Positions 17,124 to 25,559 of a DNA stretch of 48,171 nt are shown in pieces (positions within the stretch are counted from its first letter, which is position 1; each line of letters opens with the position of its first letter). This DNA comes from Halorubrum tebenquichense DSM 14210. Its GTDB lineage: Archaea > Halobacteriota > Halobacteria > Halobacteriales > Haloferacaceae. A program made the translations under genes and the position numbers. The stretch lies in the NCBI RefSeq assembly GCF_000337415.1, contig NZ_AOJD01000031.1, positions 4,592 to 52,762 on the forward strand, given 5' to 3'. The notes below the pieces were generated by a model, which was not told the DNA's origin, ran no database searches, and was given only the letters and a program-made list of their open reading frames with translations.

Positions 17124-18164
17124 CTACGGCCTGATGACGGCGCGGCCGTCGATCTCCCGGTGTTCGAGTTTCTCGGCGACCGCGTTGATCTCGCCGAGGT
17201 CGTACCGGCTCGTGTGGAGGTCGACGTCGCCCTGCTCGACGAGCGCGACGAGCTCCTGAAGCTCCGCGTACCGGCCGACGATGTTGCCGACGAAGGAGAA
17301 CTCGCCGTTCACCAGCGCCTGCGACGGCTCGTGGACGTGCCCGCCGTAGCCGATGATGTGGTGGTCGCCGCCGGCGGCGGTGATCTCGGGCGCGTAGCCG
17401 GTCGTCACGTCCTCGCCGACGAAGTCGAGCACCTGCGCCGCCCCCGTGCCGTCCGTGATCGCCTCGATCTCGGCGGGCACGTCGTCGTCGGACGGGTTGA
17501 CGAGGTGGTCCGCGCCGTAGCTGTCCGCCAGGTTCAGCGCCGACTCCTTCAGGTCGACCGCCGTAATCCGCGCCGCGCTCATCGCGTCGAGACACTGGAG
17601 GCCGATGTGGCCGAGCCCCCCGACGCCGACGACGACCGCGTGGTCGCCGGGGTTCAGCTCCGCGACCGCCTTCTTGACCGCGTGGTACGCGGTGATGCCG
17701 GCGTCGGCGTGGGGCGCGATGTCGACGGGGTCGACGCCGCTCGGTAGCGGGATCACCGAGCGCTCGCTGGTGTGGAGGTACTCGGCGAAGCCGCCGTCAG
17801 TCGTGAGCCCGTTGAACGCGTCGTTCTCGCAGTGCATCGTCTCGCCGAGCCGGCAGGGGCGACACGTGCCGCAGGTCTGGACCGGGTGACAGATCACCGG
17901 GTCGCCCGGCGACACCAGGTCGACCTCGTCGCCCGTCTCGACGACCGTGCCGGCGTTCTCGTGGCCGAGCGTCATCGGGAGCTCCTGCGGGACGTACTCC
18001 GCCCACATCCCCTCGATGATGTGGTTGTCCGTCTGACACCACCCCGCCCCCTCGACCTCGACGATCACGTCGTCGGGTCCGGTCGCCGCCGGCCGGTCGA
18101 CCTCGTCGATGGTGAGTCCCTCGCTCATGTCGTCCGTGTACTCGTGGAGTCTGGCTGCTCGCAT
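17124..18164 (-). CDS. Zinc-dependent alcohol dehydrogenase (MDR family)
   Basis: 346 residues. Oxidises an alcohol with NAD(P). Catalytic zinc ligands C43 and H68-E69 (GHEN) are present; the structural zinc has its full set C98, C101, C104, C112 (TCGTCRPCRLGETMHC). The cofactor loop GVGGLG spans 180-185, and an acidic residue after the second strand (AVDLKES) suggests NAD rather than NADP. The pattern, including HTSRYDLGEINAVAEKL near the C-terminus, matches the alcohol dehydrogenases found in bacterial propane monooxygenase clusters. Its divergent neighbours (amidohydrolase, DUF59) fit that too. A short-chain secondary or primary alcohol is the likely substrate; inference. Confidence 0.92.
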   Translation of the reverse strand: MRAARLHEYTDDMSEGLTIDEVDRPAATGPDDVIVEVEGAGWCQTDNHIIEGMWAEYVPQELPMTLGHENAGTVVETGDEVDLVSPGDPVICHPVQTCGTCRPCRLGETMHCENDAFNGLTTDGGFAEYLHTSERSVIPLPSGVDPVDIAPHADAGITAYHAVKKAVAELNPGDHAVVVGVGGLGHIGLQCLDAMSAARITAVDLKESALNLADSYGADHLVNPSDDDVPAEIEAITDGTGAAQVLDFVGEDVTTGYAPEITAAGGDHHIIGYGGHVHEPSQALVNGEFSFVGNIVGRYAELQELVALVEQGDVDLHTSRYDLGEINAVAEKLEHREIDGRAVIRP

Positions 18165-18345
18165 GTGACCTATTCTCTCACACCCTTCATCATAAACGTT
18201 CGTTGTGGTTTCGTCTCCGGCGCGATCGGCCGCGAACGCGCCCCCAGAAGGGATCTGCGGACCGCCGACTAAACGCGAAAACGCGGGAATAATTTACCTG
18301 AATGATCCTTATAGTTATATGGTATCAACCCACATACCAATTCGT
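18165..18345. promoter_or_regulatory. Divergent promoter region of adh and amidohydrolase
   Basis: On the minus strand a gtttatgatg element (about 18187-18197) lies about 27 nt before the adh ATG. On the plus strand cttatagttatatgg (about 18308-18322) precedes the ATG at 18346 by about 30 nt. The gcgggaataattt tract lies between. Sharing one short region suggests co-regulation. Confidence 0.5.
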
Positions 18346-19407
18346 ATGTACGAGATGGACGGCGAGGAGATATTCGTTATCGACGGCCACGTTCACCTGT
18401 GGGACGCGCGGCAGGAGAACATCATCCACGAGGGGGGCGAGCAGTTCCTTCAGTGCTTCTACGACTACCACACCGGGTTCACGCCGGAGGAGGAGCAGTG
18501 GGACATCGACACGTATCGCCACTACGGGGCCGACAGGATGACCGAGGACCTGTTCGGGAACGCGACGGCCGACATGGCGATCTTCCAGCCCACGTACCTC
18601 GACGACTTCTACGACGAGGGGTTCAACACGACCGAGCAGAACGCGGAACTCGCCGAGGAGTATCCGGAGCGGTTCGTCCTGAACGGAAGCTTCGATCCGC
18701 GGGACGGCGAGGAGGGGTTACGGTACCTCGAACACCTCAAGGAGGAGTACGACATCCCCGGGGTGAAGCTGTACACAGCGGAGTGGCGCGACGACTCGAA
18801 GGGGTGGCGTCTCGACAGCGACGACGCCTTCGAGTTCTTGGAGAAGTGCGCCGACCTCGGCATCGAGAACATCAACGCCCACAAGGGGCCGACGATCCGC
18901 CCGCTCAACCGCGACGCGTTCGACGTGAAGGACATCGACGACGCCGCCTCCTCGTTCCCGGAACTCAACTTCATCGTCAACCACGTCGGTCTCCCGCGGC
19001 TCGACGACTTCTGTTGGATCGCCGCGCAGGAACCGAACGTGTACGGGGGGCTGGCGGTCGCCTCCGCGATGACGACGAACCGCCCGCGGAAGTTCGGCGA
19101 GATCATGGGCGAGCTGCTGTACTGGCTCGGCGAGGACCGAGTCCTGTTCGGCTCCGACTACGCCCTGTGGAACCCCGACTGGCTCGTCGATCAGGTGATG
19201 AACGCGGAGCTCACCGACGAACAGCGGGACGAGTACGGGGTCGAGCTCGACGTCGAGACGATGAAGAAGGTTATGGGCGAGAACGCCGCGGAGCTGTACG
19301 ACATCGACATCGAGGCGAAGAAGCGGCAGTTCCGCGACGACGACATCACCGAGCGGTTCGACCTCGGCACTCACTACGGCGGCGACGCGGGGGCCGCGGC
19401 GGACTGA
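18346..19407 (+). CDS. Amidohydrolase (TIM-barrel metal-dependent hydrolase) of the propane monooxygenase-associated type
   Basis: 353 residues. Begins MYEMDGEEIFVIDGHVHLWD, with the first metal-binding pair H15-x-H17. Further expected ligands are in INAHKGPTIRPLN, IVNHVGLPR and LFGSDYALWN (Asp). The sequence strongly resembles, from memory, amidohydrolase-2 proteins located in Rhodococcus and Mycobacterium propane/acetone monooxygenase operons (shared blocks DMAIFQPTYL, GFNTTEQNAELA, GVKLYTAEW). Its exact reaction in those clusters is not settled. The start at 18346 is supported by the TATA box about 30 nt upstream; alternative ATGs lie at 18319 and 18355. The stop overlaps the next ATG by one base (TGATG). 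Confidence 0.88.
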   Translation: MYEMDGEEIFVIDGHVHLWDARQENIIHEGGEQFLQCFYDYHTGFTPEEEQWDIDTYRHYGADRMTEDLFGNATADMAIFQPTYLDDFYDEGFNTTEQNAELAEEYPERFVLNGSFDPRDGEEGLRYLEHLKEEYDIPGVKLYTAEWRDDSKGWRLDSDDAFEFLEKCADLGIENINAHKGPTIRPLNRDAFDVKDIDDAASSFPELNFIVNHVGLPRLDDFCWIAAQEPNVYGGLAVASAMTTNRPRKFGEIMGELLYWLGEDRVLFGSDYALWNPDWLVDQVMNAELTDEQRDEYGVELDVETMKKVMGENAAELYDIDIEAKKRQFRDDDITERFDLGTHYGGDAGAAAD

Positions 19408-20315
19408 TGTCGGGGAGCAGCGCGGACCCGACGAGCGGCCGGGGCGGCGACGCGTCGGACGACCTCGCCGGCGACCCCGTCGACCCCGCGGACGACGAGC
19501 GAGGCAGATCGGCGGTGAGAGACCGACTCGACCGGGTCGAGGACCCGGAACTCGCCCGCTCGATCGTCGAGCTCGACTACGTCGACGCGATCGACATCGA
19601 CGGCGACCGGGTCGAGGTCCGGTTCACGCTCCCGACCGCGTGGTGTTCGCCCGCGTTCGCGTGGATGATGGCGACCGACGCCCGCGACGAGGTCGAGGGG
19701 CTCGACTGGGTCGACGAGGCGCGGATCGAACTGTGCGACCACATGCACGGCGAGGAGATAACGACCGGCGTTAACGCGCGGGACACCTTCGGCGAGACGT
19801 TCCCGGACGCGGACGGCGGGGTGGCGGAGGTGCGCGCGGCCATCGCCGACAAGGCCCGCGTCTCGACGCAACGCGACGCGATACGCGCCCTGCTCGACGC
19901 CGGCGTCGACCCGCAGCAGGTCGTCTCGCTCGACCGCGCGGACGTGGCGGTCGCCGGCGACGAGGCACACGTCGACCTCGGGGGCCTCTCGGTCGTCGTC
20001 GACGCCGAACCGGTCGCCGACTACCTCGACCGCGTCGAGACGAGCGGCCACGTGACCGCGGGCGACGACACCCTGTTCCTGACGCCGGAGGGCGACTCAA
20101 TCCCGGCCGAGCGGCTGGACGTGGTCCAGAAACGCTCCCGCCTCGCGAGCGTGAACATGGGCGGCCAGGGCGCAGTGTGCGACGCGCTCCACCGCGCCCG
20201 CCACGGCCCCGACGGCCCGGACGGATCTGGGGTATCGTACCTCGGGGAATCGGGCGAGTACGACGGTGACGTCGACGAGTTCACCTCGACGTGGACGCTC
20301 GACGCCGACGACTGA
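19407..20315 (+). CDS. DUF59/MIP18-domain protein (iron-sulfur assembly-like) of the same module
   Basis: 302 residues. After an acidic, disordered N-terminus (1-35) comes a MIP18/PaaD-type domain (about 36-100): ELARSIVELDYVDAIDID, RFTLPTAWCSPAFAWMMATD, with Cys in the TAWCSP motif, and ELCDHMHGEEI. The C-terminal half has no motif I can name. Members of this family help mature metal centres, and this long form is found beside amidohydrolase and diiron monooxygenase genes in bacteria. Translation is coupled to the amidohydrolase (TGATG). Here a metal-centre maturation role for an enzyme encoded elsewhere is inference. Confidence 0.8.
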   Translation: MSGSSADPTSGRGGDASDDLAGDPVDPADDERGRSAVRDRLDRVEDPELARSIVELDYVDAIDIDGDRVEVRFTLPTAWCSPAFAWMMATDARDEVEGLDWVDEARIELCDHMHGEEITTGVNARDTFGETFPDADGGVAEVRAAIADKARVSTQRDAIRALLDAGVDPQQVVSLDRADVAVAGDEAHVDLGGLSVVVDAEPVADYLDRVETSGHVTAGDDTLFLTPEGDSIPAERLDVVQKRSRLASVNMGGQGAVCDALHRARHGPDGPDGSGVSYLGESGEYDGDVDEFTSTWTLDADD

Positions 20316-20358
20316 GCCGCATTCGACCGGTCGGGCGACTCGGCGTCGGCCCCGGACC

Positions 20359-20559
20359 TCACCGAACCGGGCCGAGACCGCTCATTCCGCCGCCCGCGTC
20401 GCCCGGTCCGTCCTCCTCGGGCTCGCCGTGTCCCTCCTTCTCCAGCCCGTGGCGGCCGCTCGCGGCCCACTCGTCGCGGTCCCAGCCGCACTCGGGGCAC
20501 TCTCCCTCTCCCCAGTCGAACGGCTCGCCGCAGCCGAGACAGGCGTTATCCGTGTTCAT
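20359..20559 (-). CDS. Small zinc-ribbon protein (66 aa)
   Basis: Two Cys pairs, CLGCGE and CPECGW, separated by 12 residues form a zinc ribbon at the N-terminus; the tail is acidic and Gly-rich. The composition is haloarchaeal. It lies 32 bp upstream of the phosphoesterase gene on the same strand and could be the first or last gene of a short operon. Function unknown. Confidence 0.75.
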   Translation of the reverse strand: MNTDNACLGCGEPFDWGEGECPECGWDRDEWAASGRHGLEKEGHGEPEEDGPGDAGGGMSGLGPVR

Positions 20560-20591
20560 AGGTCACGATACGCACGGGCAGACAAAAGCGT

Positions 20592-21419
20592 TCACAACAG
20601 CTCGTCGAACTCGCCGAGCGGGGGGAACCGAAGAGCCGTCTCCGCGTCGCCGCCGTCGCGGCCCGGATCGACCACCACGGGCGCGAGGCCGGCCGCGTCG
20701 TCGACGAGCGGGGAGTCGAGCCCGGCGGTCGCCGCGTCGTTGACCGGGACGCCGGCGGCGAGCCGGGTGAACGCGGGCAACAACAGCACGTCGGCCCCGC
20801 GGTACGTCCCGGCACCGCAGAGGAAACAGGGCCGGCGGTCGCCCTCGATCTCGATCGTCGGATGGACGTGGCCGATCACGTACCGGTCGGCCGCGACCGA
20901 CGGGAGTTCGTGGCCGTGACAGACCGCGGTGGTGCGCGTCTCTTGGCCGTCCGCGTCAGTGTGCGTCTCCGAGCCGTGCGCAGTGGCGCGCGTTCCCGAT
21001 CCTCCCGCGACCGCCTCCTCGACGACGTACGCCTCCCGGACGGTCCCGTCCCACGCGTCCGCGAGCGCGGCGTCGTGGTTGCCGGCGACGAGTTCGAGGG
21101 CCGCCCCCCGGTCCGAACACGCCCCGCGGAGGGCCTCTACGGTCTCGACGGCGCGGTCGGTGACCCGGTCGAACGCGTGGACGACGTCGCCGGCGACGAC
21201 CGCCGTCGCCGGGTCGAACCGGTCGAGGAGCGCGCCGAACCGGTCGCGGAGGTCGTCGCGCTCGCCGAGCGGGAACGAGACGGCGGACGCCTCGCCGCGG
21301 CCGACGTGGAGGTCGGCGACGACGAGCGCGTCGGCCGCGGGAAGGTAGACCGCCCGCTCCGCGAAGGCGACGTCCGGGAACGCGGTTCCGGCCGCGGCGT
21401 CGGCGTCCGACCCCGTCAC
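20592..21419 (-). CDS. Metallophosphoesterase (archaeal ICC/SbcD-related)
   Basis: 275 residues from a GTG at 21417-21419. Calcineurin-like metal motifs in order: ADLHVG, AGDVVHAF, GNHDA, CHGHELP, GHVHP. This set and the spacing match the archaeal SbcD-related phosphoesterases, which are single-domain and lack the Mre11 capping region. Substrate unknown. The start overlaps the stop of the J-domain gene by 4 nt (GTGA), so the two are translationally coupled. Confidence 0.88.
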   Translation of the reverse strand: MTGSDADAAAGTAFPDVAFAERAVYLPAADALVVADLHVGRGEASAVSFPLGERDDLRDRFGALLDRFDPATAVVAGDVVHAFDRVTDRAVETVEALRGACSDRGAALELVAGNHDAALADAWDGTVREAYVVEEAVAGGSGTRATAHGSETHTDADGQETRTTAVCHGHELPSVAADRYVIGHVHPTIEIEGDRRPCFLCGAGTYRGADVLLLPAFTRLAAGVPVNDAATAGLDSPLVDDAAGLAPVVVDPGRDGGDAETALRFPPLGEFDELL

Positions 21420-22180
21420 CGGCCGTACCCGGTCGACCGCTCGCGGCGGCGGTCGGCCTCGCGGTCCGCCGGACCGCCGTCGGCGTGCTTGCGGGCGGTC
21501 GCGTACGCCTCGCGGACGCGCCGGAACGACTCCTCGTCGCCGCCCTGGTCCGGGTGCGTCTCCTTGACGCGCTCGCGGTAGGCACCCTTCACCGCGTCGA
21601 CGTCGGCGTCGCGGTCGAGCCCGAGTTCGTCGAAGGCGTCGCCGACGGGGTCGGCCCGCCCGCCGGGGTCGGCCCGCCCGCCGGAACCGCGGGCGGTCGA
21701 CCGTCCGTCCCCGAACCGGTCGCCGCCGAAGCGCCCGGACGGACCGCGGCCCGCGTCGCTCGACTCGTCGGTCGCCCAGTCGGGCTCGTCGACGTCGAAC
21801 GGGAGCCGGCGGCCGAGCCCGCGTCCCGGCATCTCGTGTTCGCAGAGGACCGTGTAGACGCCCTCGCCCTCCAGCCGGAAGTAGTCGTGCGCGTCGAAGG
21901 TGATGGCGACGCCGCGCTCGGGCAGGTAGAAGGGGATCGAGACGCCGTCGAACGCGTGGTCCTCGTGGAACCGTTCGCCGGCCGCGTTCAGGTACGTCCG
22001 GATCTCGCGGCGGCGTCGCTCGTCGCCGGCGGCACCGCGGCCGCCGGTCGCCGCGGCGCGGGGCGGGGCGAACCGGTCGCCGAGGTAGAACGCGAGCGCG
22101 ACGACCGCGGTGGCGACGACTCCGAGACCGATCCCCCAGAGCACCCACCGCGGCAGCAGTCCGGTGAGGTCGGCGAGCAC
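21416..22180 (-). CDS. Membrane-anchored J-domain protein
   Basis: 254 residues. An N-terminal transmembrane helix (about 12-35), a middle domain (about 55-125, beta-rich, IPFYLPERGVAITFDAHDYF), a Gly/Arg/Asp low-complexity linker, and a C-terminal J domain (about 175-240) with the HPD tripeptide in KETHPDQGGDEESFRRV. J domains stimulate Hsp70 (DnaK) ATPase; the anchored form may recruit DnaK to the membrane. It is coupled to the phosphoesterase downstream, a pairing seen in other haloarchaea as far as I recall. Confidence 0.85.
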   Translation of the reverse strand: MLADLTGLLPRWVLWGIGLGVVATAVVALAFYLGDRFAPPRAAATGGRGAAGDERRRREIRTYLNAAGERFHEDHAFDGVSIPFYLPERGVAITFDAHDYFRLEGEGVYTVLCEHEMPGRGLGRRLPFDVDEPDWATDESSDAGRGPSGRFGGDRFGDGRSTARGSGGRADPGGRADPVGDAFDELGLDRDADVDAVKGAYRERVKETHPDQGGDEESFRRVREAYATARKHADGGPADREADRRRERSTGYGR

Positions 22181-22287
22181 ACCCGCCGTAGCGGCTCCGC
22201 GGTAATCAAGCTCCCGACGGCCTCTCGGCTACGAGGCGTCGAGCACTACGTGTCGGCGGTGAGAAGAGTGGCTCCGGCGCGACCGAC

Positions 22288-22545
22288 TCAGATCATTCCC
22301 TTCGCTTCCAGCCCGTCGAGGATGTCGTCGACCAGCTCCTCGGCGGTGTCGTAGGGGAACTCCTGTTCGCTGCCGAGCTTCGCCGCCATCTCCATGGCGG
22401 TGAAGCTCACGTCGCCGGCCTCGAACTTCGTCCCCGGGCCGTCCGGCAGCGCCGGGACGAGGTCCATCTGGTTCTCGACGGGGAAGTCTGCGCCGCCGAA
22501 CGCGTCCATGAACTGTTCGCGGAGTTCCGCTCTCACGTCGCTCAT
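22288..22545 (-). CDS. MTH865-like family protein
   Basis: 85 residues from ATG 22543-22545 (MSDVRAEL); an ATG two codons upstream is also possible. The small helical protein matches the MTH865 family pattern: FPVENQMDLVPALPDG, then a KFEAGDVSFTAMEMA stretch, then FPYDTAEELVDDIL near the end. The family has a solved structure but no known function. Confidence 0.8.
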   Translation of the reverse strand: MSDVRAELREQFMDAFGGADFPVENQMDLVPALPDGPGTKFEAGDVSFTAMEMAAKLGSEQEFPYDTAEELVDDILDGLEAKGMI

Positions 22546-22682
22546 ACACACGACTTCCCGCGAGCGACCGCAAAAGGGTTGCGGAACAACGGTAAACTAA
22601 TTGAGCGTTTCAGCGGGAGGCGAAGCCCGACGGCCGTGCCGGATCCTGCGGACCTTTGTCGCTGGCGCGGACAGTGACGGAC

Positions 22683-23741
22683 ATGGCACGCGAGTTCGAC
22701 TTCGAGTTCGACCTGCTCCGAGAGCTGACCGAGGCCCGCGGCGTCCCGGGCTACGAGGACGACGTCCGCGAGGTCGTCCGGCGCGAGTTCGCCGACAGCG
22801 TCGACCGCGTCCGGACCGACGCGATGGGCAACGTCGTCGGCACGATAGAGGGCGACGCGGACTACTCGGTGGCCGTGGCAACGCACATGGACGAGATCGG
22901 GTTCATGGTCCGGCACGTCACCGACGACGGGTTCGTTCAGGTTGACCCCCTCGGCGGCTTCGACGCCCGCGTGTTGCGCGCACAGCGCGTCACCGTCCAC
23001 GGCGACGAGGACCTGACGGGCGTCATCGGCTCCGTTCCGCCCCACACGCTCACGGAGGAGCAGCGCAAGAAGGACGACGAGGTAAAAGACGTCTTCATCG
23101 ACCTCGGGCGCGACGCCGAGGCGGTCGACGACCTCGTGAGCGTCGGCGATCTGGTCACCCTCGACCAGACCACGACCCGGATGGGCGACCGGGTCACGGG
23201 CAAGGCGCTCGACGACCGGATCTGCCTGTTCGCGGCCCTGGAAGCCGCGCGCCGGATCGAGGACCCGGACGTGACGATCCACTTCGCGGCGACGGTCCAG
23301 GAGGAGGTCGGGCTCCGGGGGGCGAAGGCGCTCGGCGTCGACATCGATCCGGACCTCGCGATCGCCTTGGACGTCACCGTCGCCAACGACGTCCCGCAGG
23401 TCGGCGACGCGGCCGACGCCGTCACCGAACTCGGCGAAGGCACCGCGGTGAAGCTGAAGGACTCCTCGGTGATCACCAGCCCGAAGGTCCACCGCCGCCT
23501 CACCGACGTGGCCGAGGCCGAGGGGATCGGCCACCAGCACGAGGTGCTGCCCGCGGGCGGCACCGACACCGCGGGGTTCCAGAACACGGCGGGCGCGAAG
23601 CCCGTCGGCGCGATATCGATCCCGACCCGGTACCTCCACACCGTCACCGAGACCGCCGACGGCGGCGACGTGGAGGCGACGATCGACCTGCTGACGGCGT
23701 TCTTGGAGTCCGAGACGGGCGAGCACGACTACACGCTCTGA
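22683..23741 (+). CDS. M42 family glutamyl/leucyl aminopeptidase
   Basis: 352 residues. A co-catalytic metallo-aminopeptidase, probably a cytosolic TET-type dodecamer. Metal ligands are visible: H68 and D70 in ATHMDEIG, D in GKALDDRIC, E-E in QEEVGLRG, D in IALDVTVAND, and the final H in RYLHTVTE. The start MAREFDFEFDLL at 22683 is preferred to an ATG nine codons upstream. It is convergent with the MFS gene. Confidence 0.93.
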   Translation: MAREFDFEFDLLRELTEARGVPGYEDDVREVVRREFADSVDRVRTDAMGNVVGTIEGDADYSVAVATHMDEIGFMVRHVTDDGFVQVDPLGGFDARVLRAQRVTVHGDEDLTGVIGSVPPHTLTEEQRKKDDEVKDVFIDLGRDAEAVDDLVSVGDLVTLDQTTTRMGDRVTGKALDDRICLFAALEAARRIEDPDVTIHFAATVQEEVGLRGAKALGVDIDPDLAIALDVTVANDVPQVGDAADAVTELGEGTAVKLKDSSVITSPKVHRRLTDVAEAEGIGHQHEVLPAGGTDTAGFQNTAGAKPVGAISIPTRYLHTVTETADGGDVEATIDLLTAFLESETGEHDYTL

Positions 23742-23777
23742 TCGGGCTCCGGCGTCGTCGCTCCGCGGCGGCCGGGA

Positions 23778-25079
23778 TCAGTCGTCCCCGGGCGCGACCG
23801 GCCCCGGATCCCGTCGGGCGCGGTGGGCCGCCCGCGCCTGCCACGCGAAGCCGGTCGTCGCGAACGCGATGAACCCGGCCGCGAGCAGGAACCCCGTCTC
23901 GGTCGTCGTGAAGTCCATCGTGCTGCCGACCAGCACCGGACCGACCACCTGCCCGACCTTCCACGACACCGAGCGGAGGCTCATCGCGCTGGCGACGGAG
24001 TCGTACGCCTCGCCCTCGCTGACGAACAGCGACATGCTCGCCGGCAGCCGGATCGAGTCGGCGATCCCCAGAAGCGAGTAGGCTCCGAACAGCGCGAAGA
24101 AGGCCCCGCCGAGCGTCTGCGAGTCCCCGAGGTAGGAGACGGTGACCGGCGGGACGGTCCCCTCGAAGTACGCCGCGAGGGGGACGGCCGCCGTCCCGAC
24201 GCCGTACAGCAGCGCGCCCACCGCGACGAACAGGTAGGTGCGCTCGTAGCGGTCGGTGAGGTCGCCGACGAACCCCTGCGTGAGCGCCTTCGTCAGCTTC
24301 CCGCCGGCCATGATCCAGCCGATGGCGAACGCGGAGATGCCGAACGTCGTCCGCGCGTAGATGGGGAGGAAGATGATCACCGCCATCTTGCCGACGCTGA
24401 ACGTGAACCGGAAGAAGACCAGCGCGCGCAGCATCGGCAGGCCGAGCAGCGACCGGAACGTCTCGATCCCGCCGGCGTCCTCGGGGTCCTTCCGGCCGCC
24501 GGGGTTGTCGCGGAGGAAGGCGTACACCAGCGCGAACGCGGCGAGCGTGACGAGCGTCAGGACGAGGTACGTCTCCGAGAACCCGTAGGCGTACAGCAGG
24601 TAGCCGCCGACGAGGTCGCCGGCGAGCGACGAGAAGGAGGCGAACTGGTTGTACGAGCCGAGCCAGCGCCCCCGCTCGTCGTCCGGGCTGATCTCGCCGA
24701 TCACGGTCGCGCCCGTGATCCAGAGGACGCTCGCGCCGAGCCCCTGGACCATCCGCACGAGGATGATGTGGACCGAGCTGTCGACCAGGGAGAAGCCGAC
24801 GAAGACGGCGACGTTGACGAGGAAGCCGCCGAGCAGCCACCGCTTCGCGTTCCCGGTGTCGACCCACCGGCCCAGCGGGAGGACGATGACGAGCTGGACG
24901 ACGGCGAAGGCGGTGCCGAAGAGCCCCTCGACGAACCCGGTGGTGCCGAACAGGTCCGCGTACAGCGCGAGGGCGATGAGGATCGTCGAGTACGCCTGAC
25001 TGCGCGCGAACGCGGTCCCGGCGAGCGCCGCGAACTCCCGGTCCCCGAGCAGCCGTACCGAGTTGCCGAACTTCGCCAC
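23778..25079 (-). CDS. MFS transporter
   Basis: 433 residues with twelve predicted membrane helices. Major facilitator features include the loop PLGRWVDTGNAKR after helix 2 and the repeat VGDLTDRYERTY after helix 8. The hydrophilic linker between halves is NPGGRKDPEDAGGIETF. A drug or metabolite exporter is likely, but the substrate cannot be read. The start MAKFGNSVRLL follows a short polar N-terminus common in haloarchaeal members. Confidence 0.88.
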   Translation of the reverse strand: MAKFGNSVRLLGDREFAALAGTAFARSQAYSTILIALALYADLFGTTGFVEGLFGTAFAVVQLVIVLPLGRWVDTGNAKRWLLGGFLVNVAVFVGFSLVDSSVHIILVRMVQGLGASVLWITGATVIGEISPDDERGRWLGSYNQFASFSSLAGDLVGGYLLYAYGFSETYLVLTLVTLAAFALVYAFLRDNPGGRKDPEDAGGIETFRSLLGLPMLRALVFFRFTFSVGKMAVIIFLPIYARTTFGISAFAIGWIMAGGKLTKALTQGFVGDLTDRYERTYLFVAVGALLYGVGTAAVPLAAYFEGTVPPVTVSYLGDSQTLGGAFFALFGAYSLLGIADSIRLPASMSLFVSEGEAYDSVASAMSLRSVSWKVGQVVGPVLVGSTMDFTTTETGFLLAAGFIAFATTGFAWQARAAHRARRDPGPVAPGDD

Positions 25080-25244
25080 GGTCGTCTCGGCTCGGCGCTA
25101 AGAGCGTCCCGGGAGAAAAGCCCCGCAGATCCGGCGGTCCGCGTGGGGTTATCGTTTCAGACGGACGAACAGATCGCTGGAACGACCGCAGCAAGTGTTT
25201 AAAAACGCAAGCGGGGTGACGACGACGATTTATAAACAGAACGC
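25080..25244 (+). promoter_or_regulatory. Spacer with TATA element ahead of repeat copy 3
   Basis: Contains atttataaac at 25228-25237, ending about 10 nt before the first helix of repeat copy 3, a promoter-like position if the repeat is transcribed to the right. The segment also holds the presumed minus-strand promoter of the MFS gene. No gene is seen. Confidence 0.45.
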
Positions 25245-25500
25245 TGCGGCGCGCGCCTCTGAGCGGTCGCCCCCTGGCGACCGCGAGGAGCGGCGCGCGA
25301 GGGAGTCGGCGGTCCGAAGCGAAGCGGAGGGCCGCCGACGAGGCTGGGGAGGCGTGAGGTGCTGTGCGGGGCGGGACTCGAAGGGGCAGTCGCGAGGCGG
25401 GCGCAGGCGACGTAAGCACCGCAAGGAGTGAGCGAAGCGAACGACTGAGGAGCGCAGCGAGCGTGCGCCCGCCTCGCGACTGGGGCTTCGGGAGTGTTCG
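25245..25500 (+). repeat. Structured intergenic repeat, copy 3 (possible ncRNA)
   Basis: The clearest copy. Helices: 25265-25271 with 25276-25282 (GGTCGCC/GGCGACC); 25305-25315 with 25329-25339 (11 bp, one G-T); 25387-25405 with 25464-25482 (CAGTCGCGAGGCGGGCGCA, 19 bp perfect). Compared with copy 1 and copy 2, several paired positions have changed on both sides. The conserved linkers gaggctggggaggcgtgag and gggactcgaaggggcag, and the tail tggggcttcgg, are unchanged. It is flanked on both sides by gatttataa. Confidence 0.75.
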
Positions 25501-25559
25501 TATCGATCGGTGATTTATAAGACCGGCACGCGCACTCCCGGCTCCGCGGCCGAGCGTAT
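25501..25559. other. Spacer between repeat copy 3 and purNH
   Basis: Carries tcgatcggtgatttataag (25503-25521), the same kind of flank found after copy 2. No gene. Confidence 0.4.
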
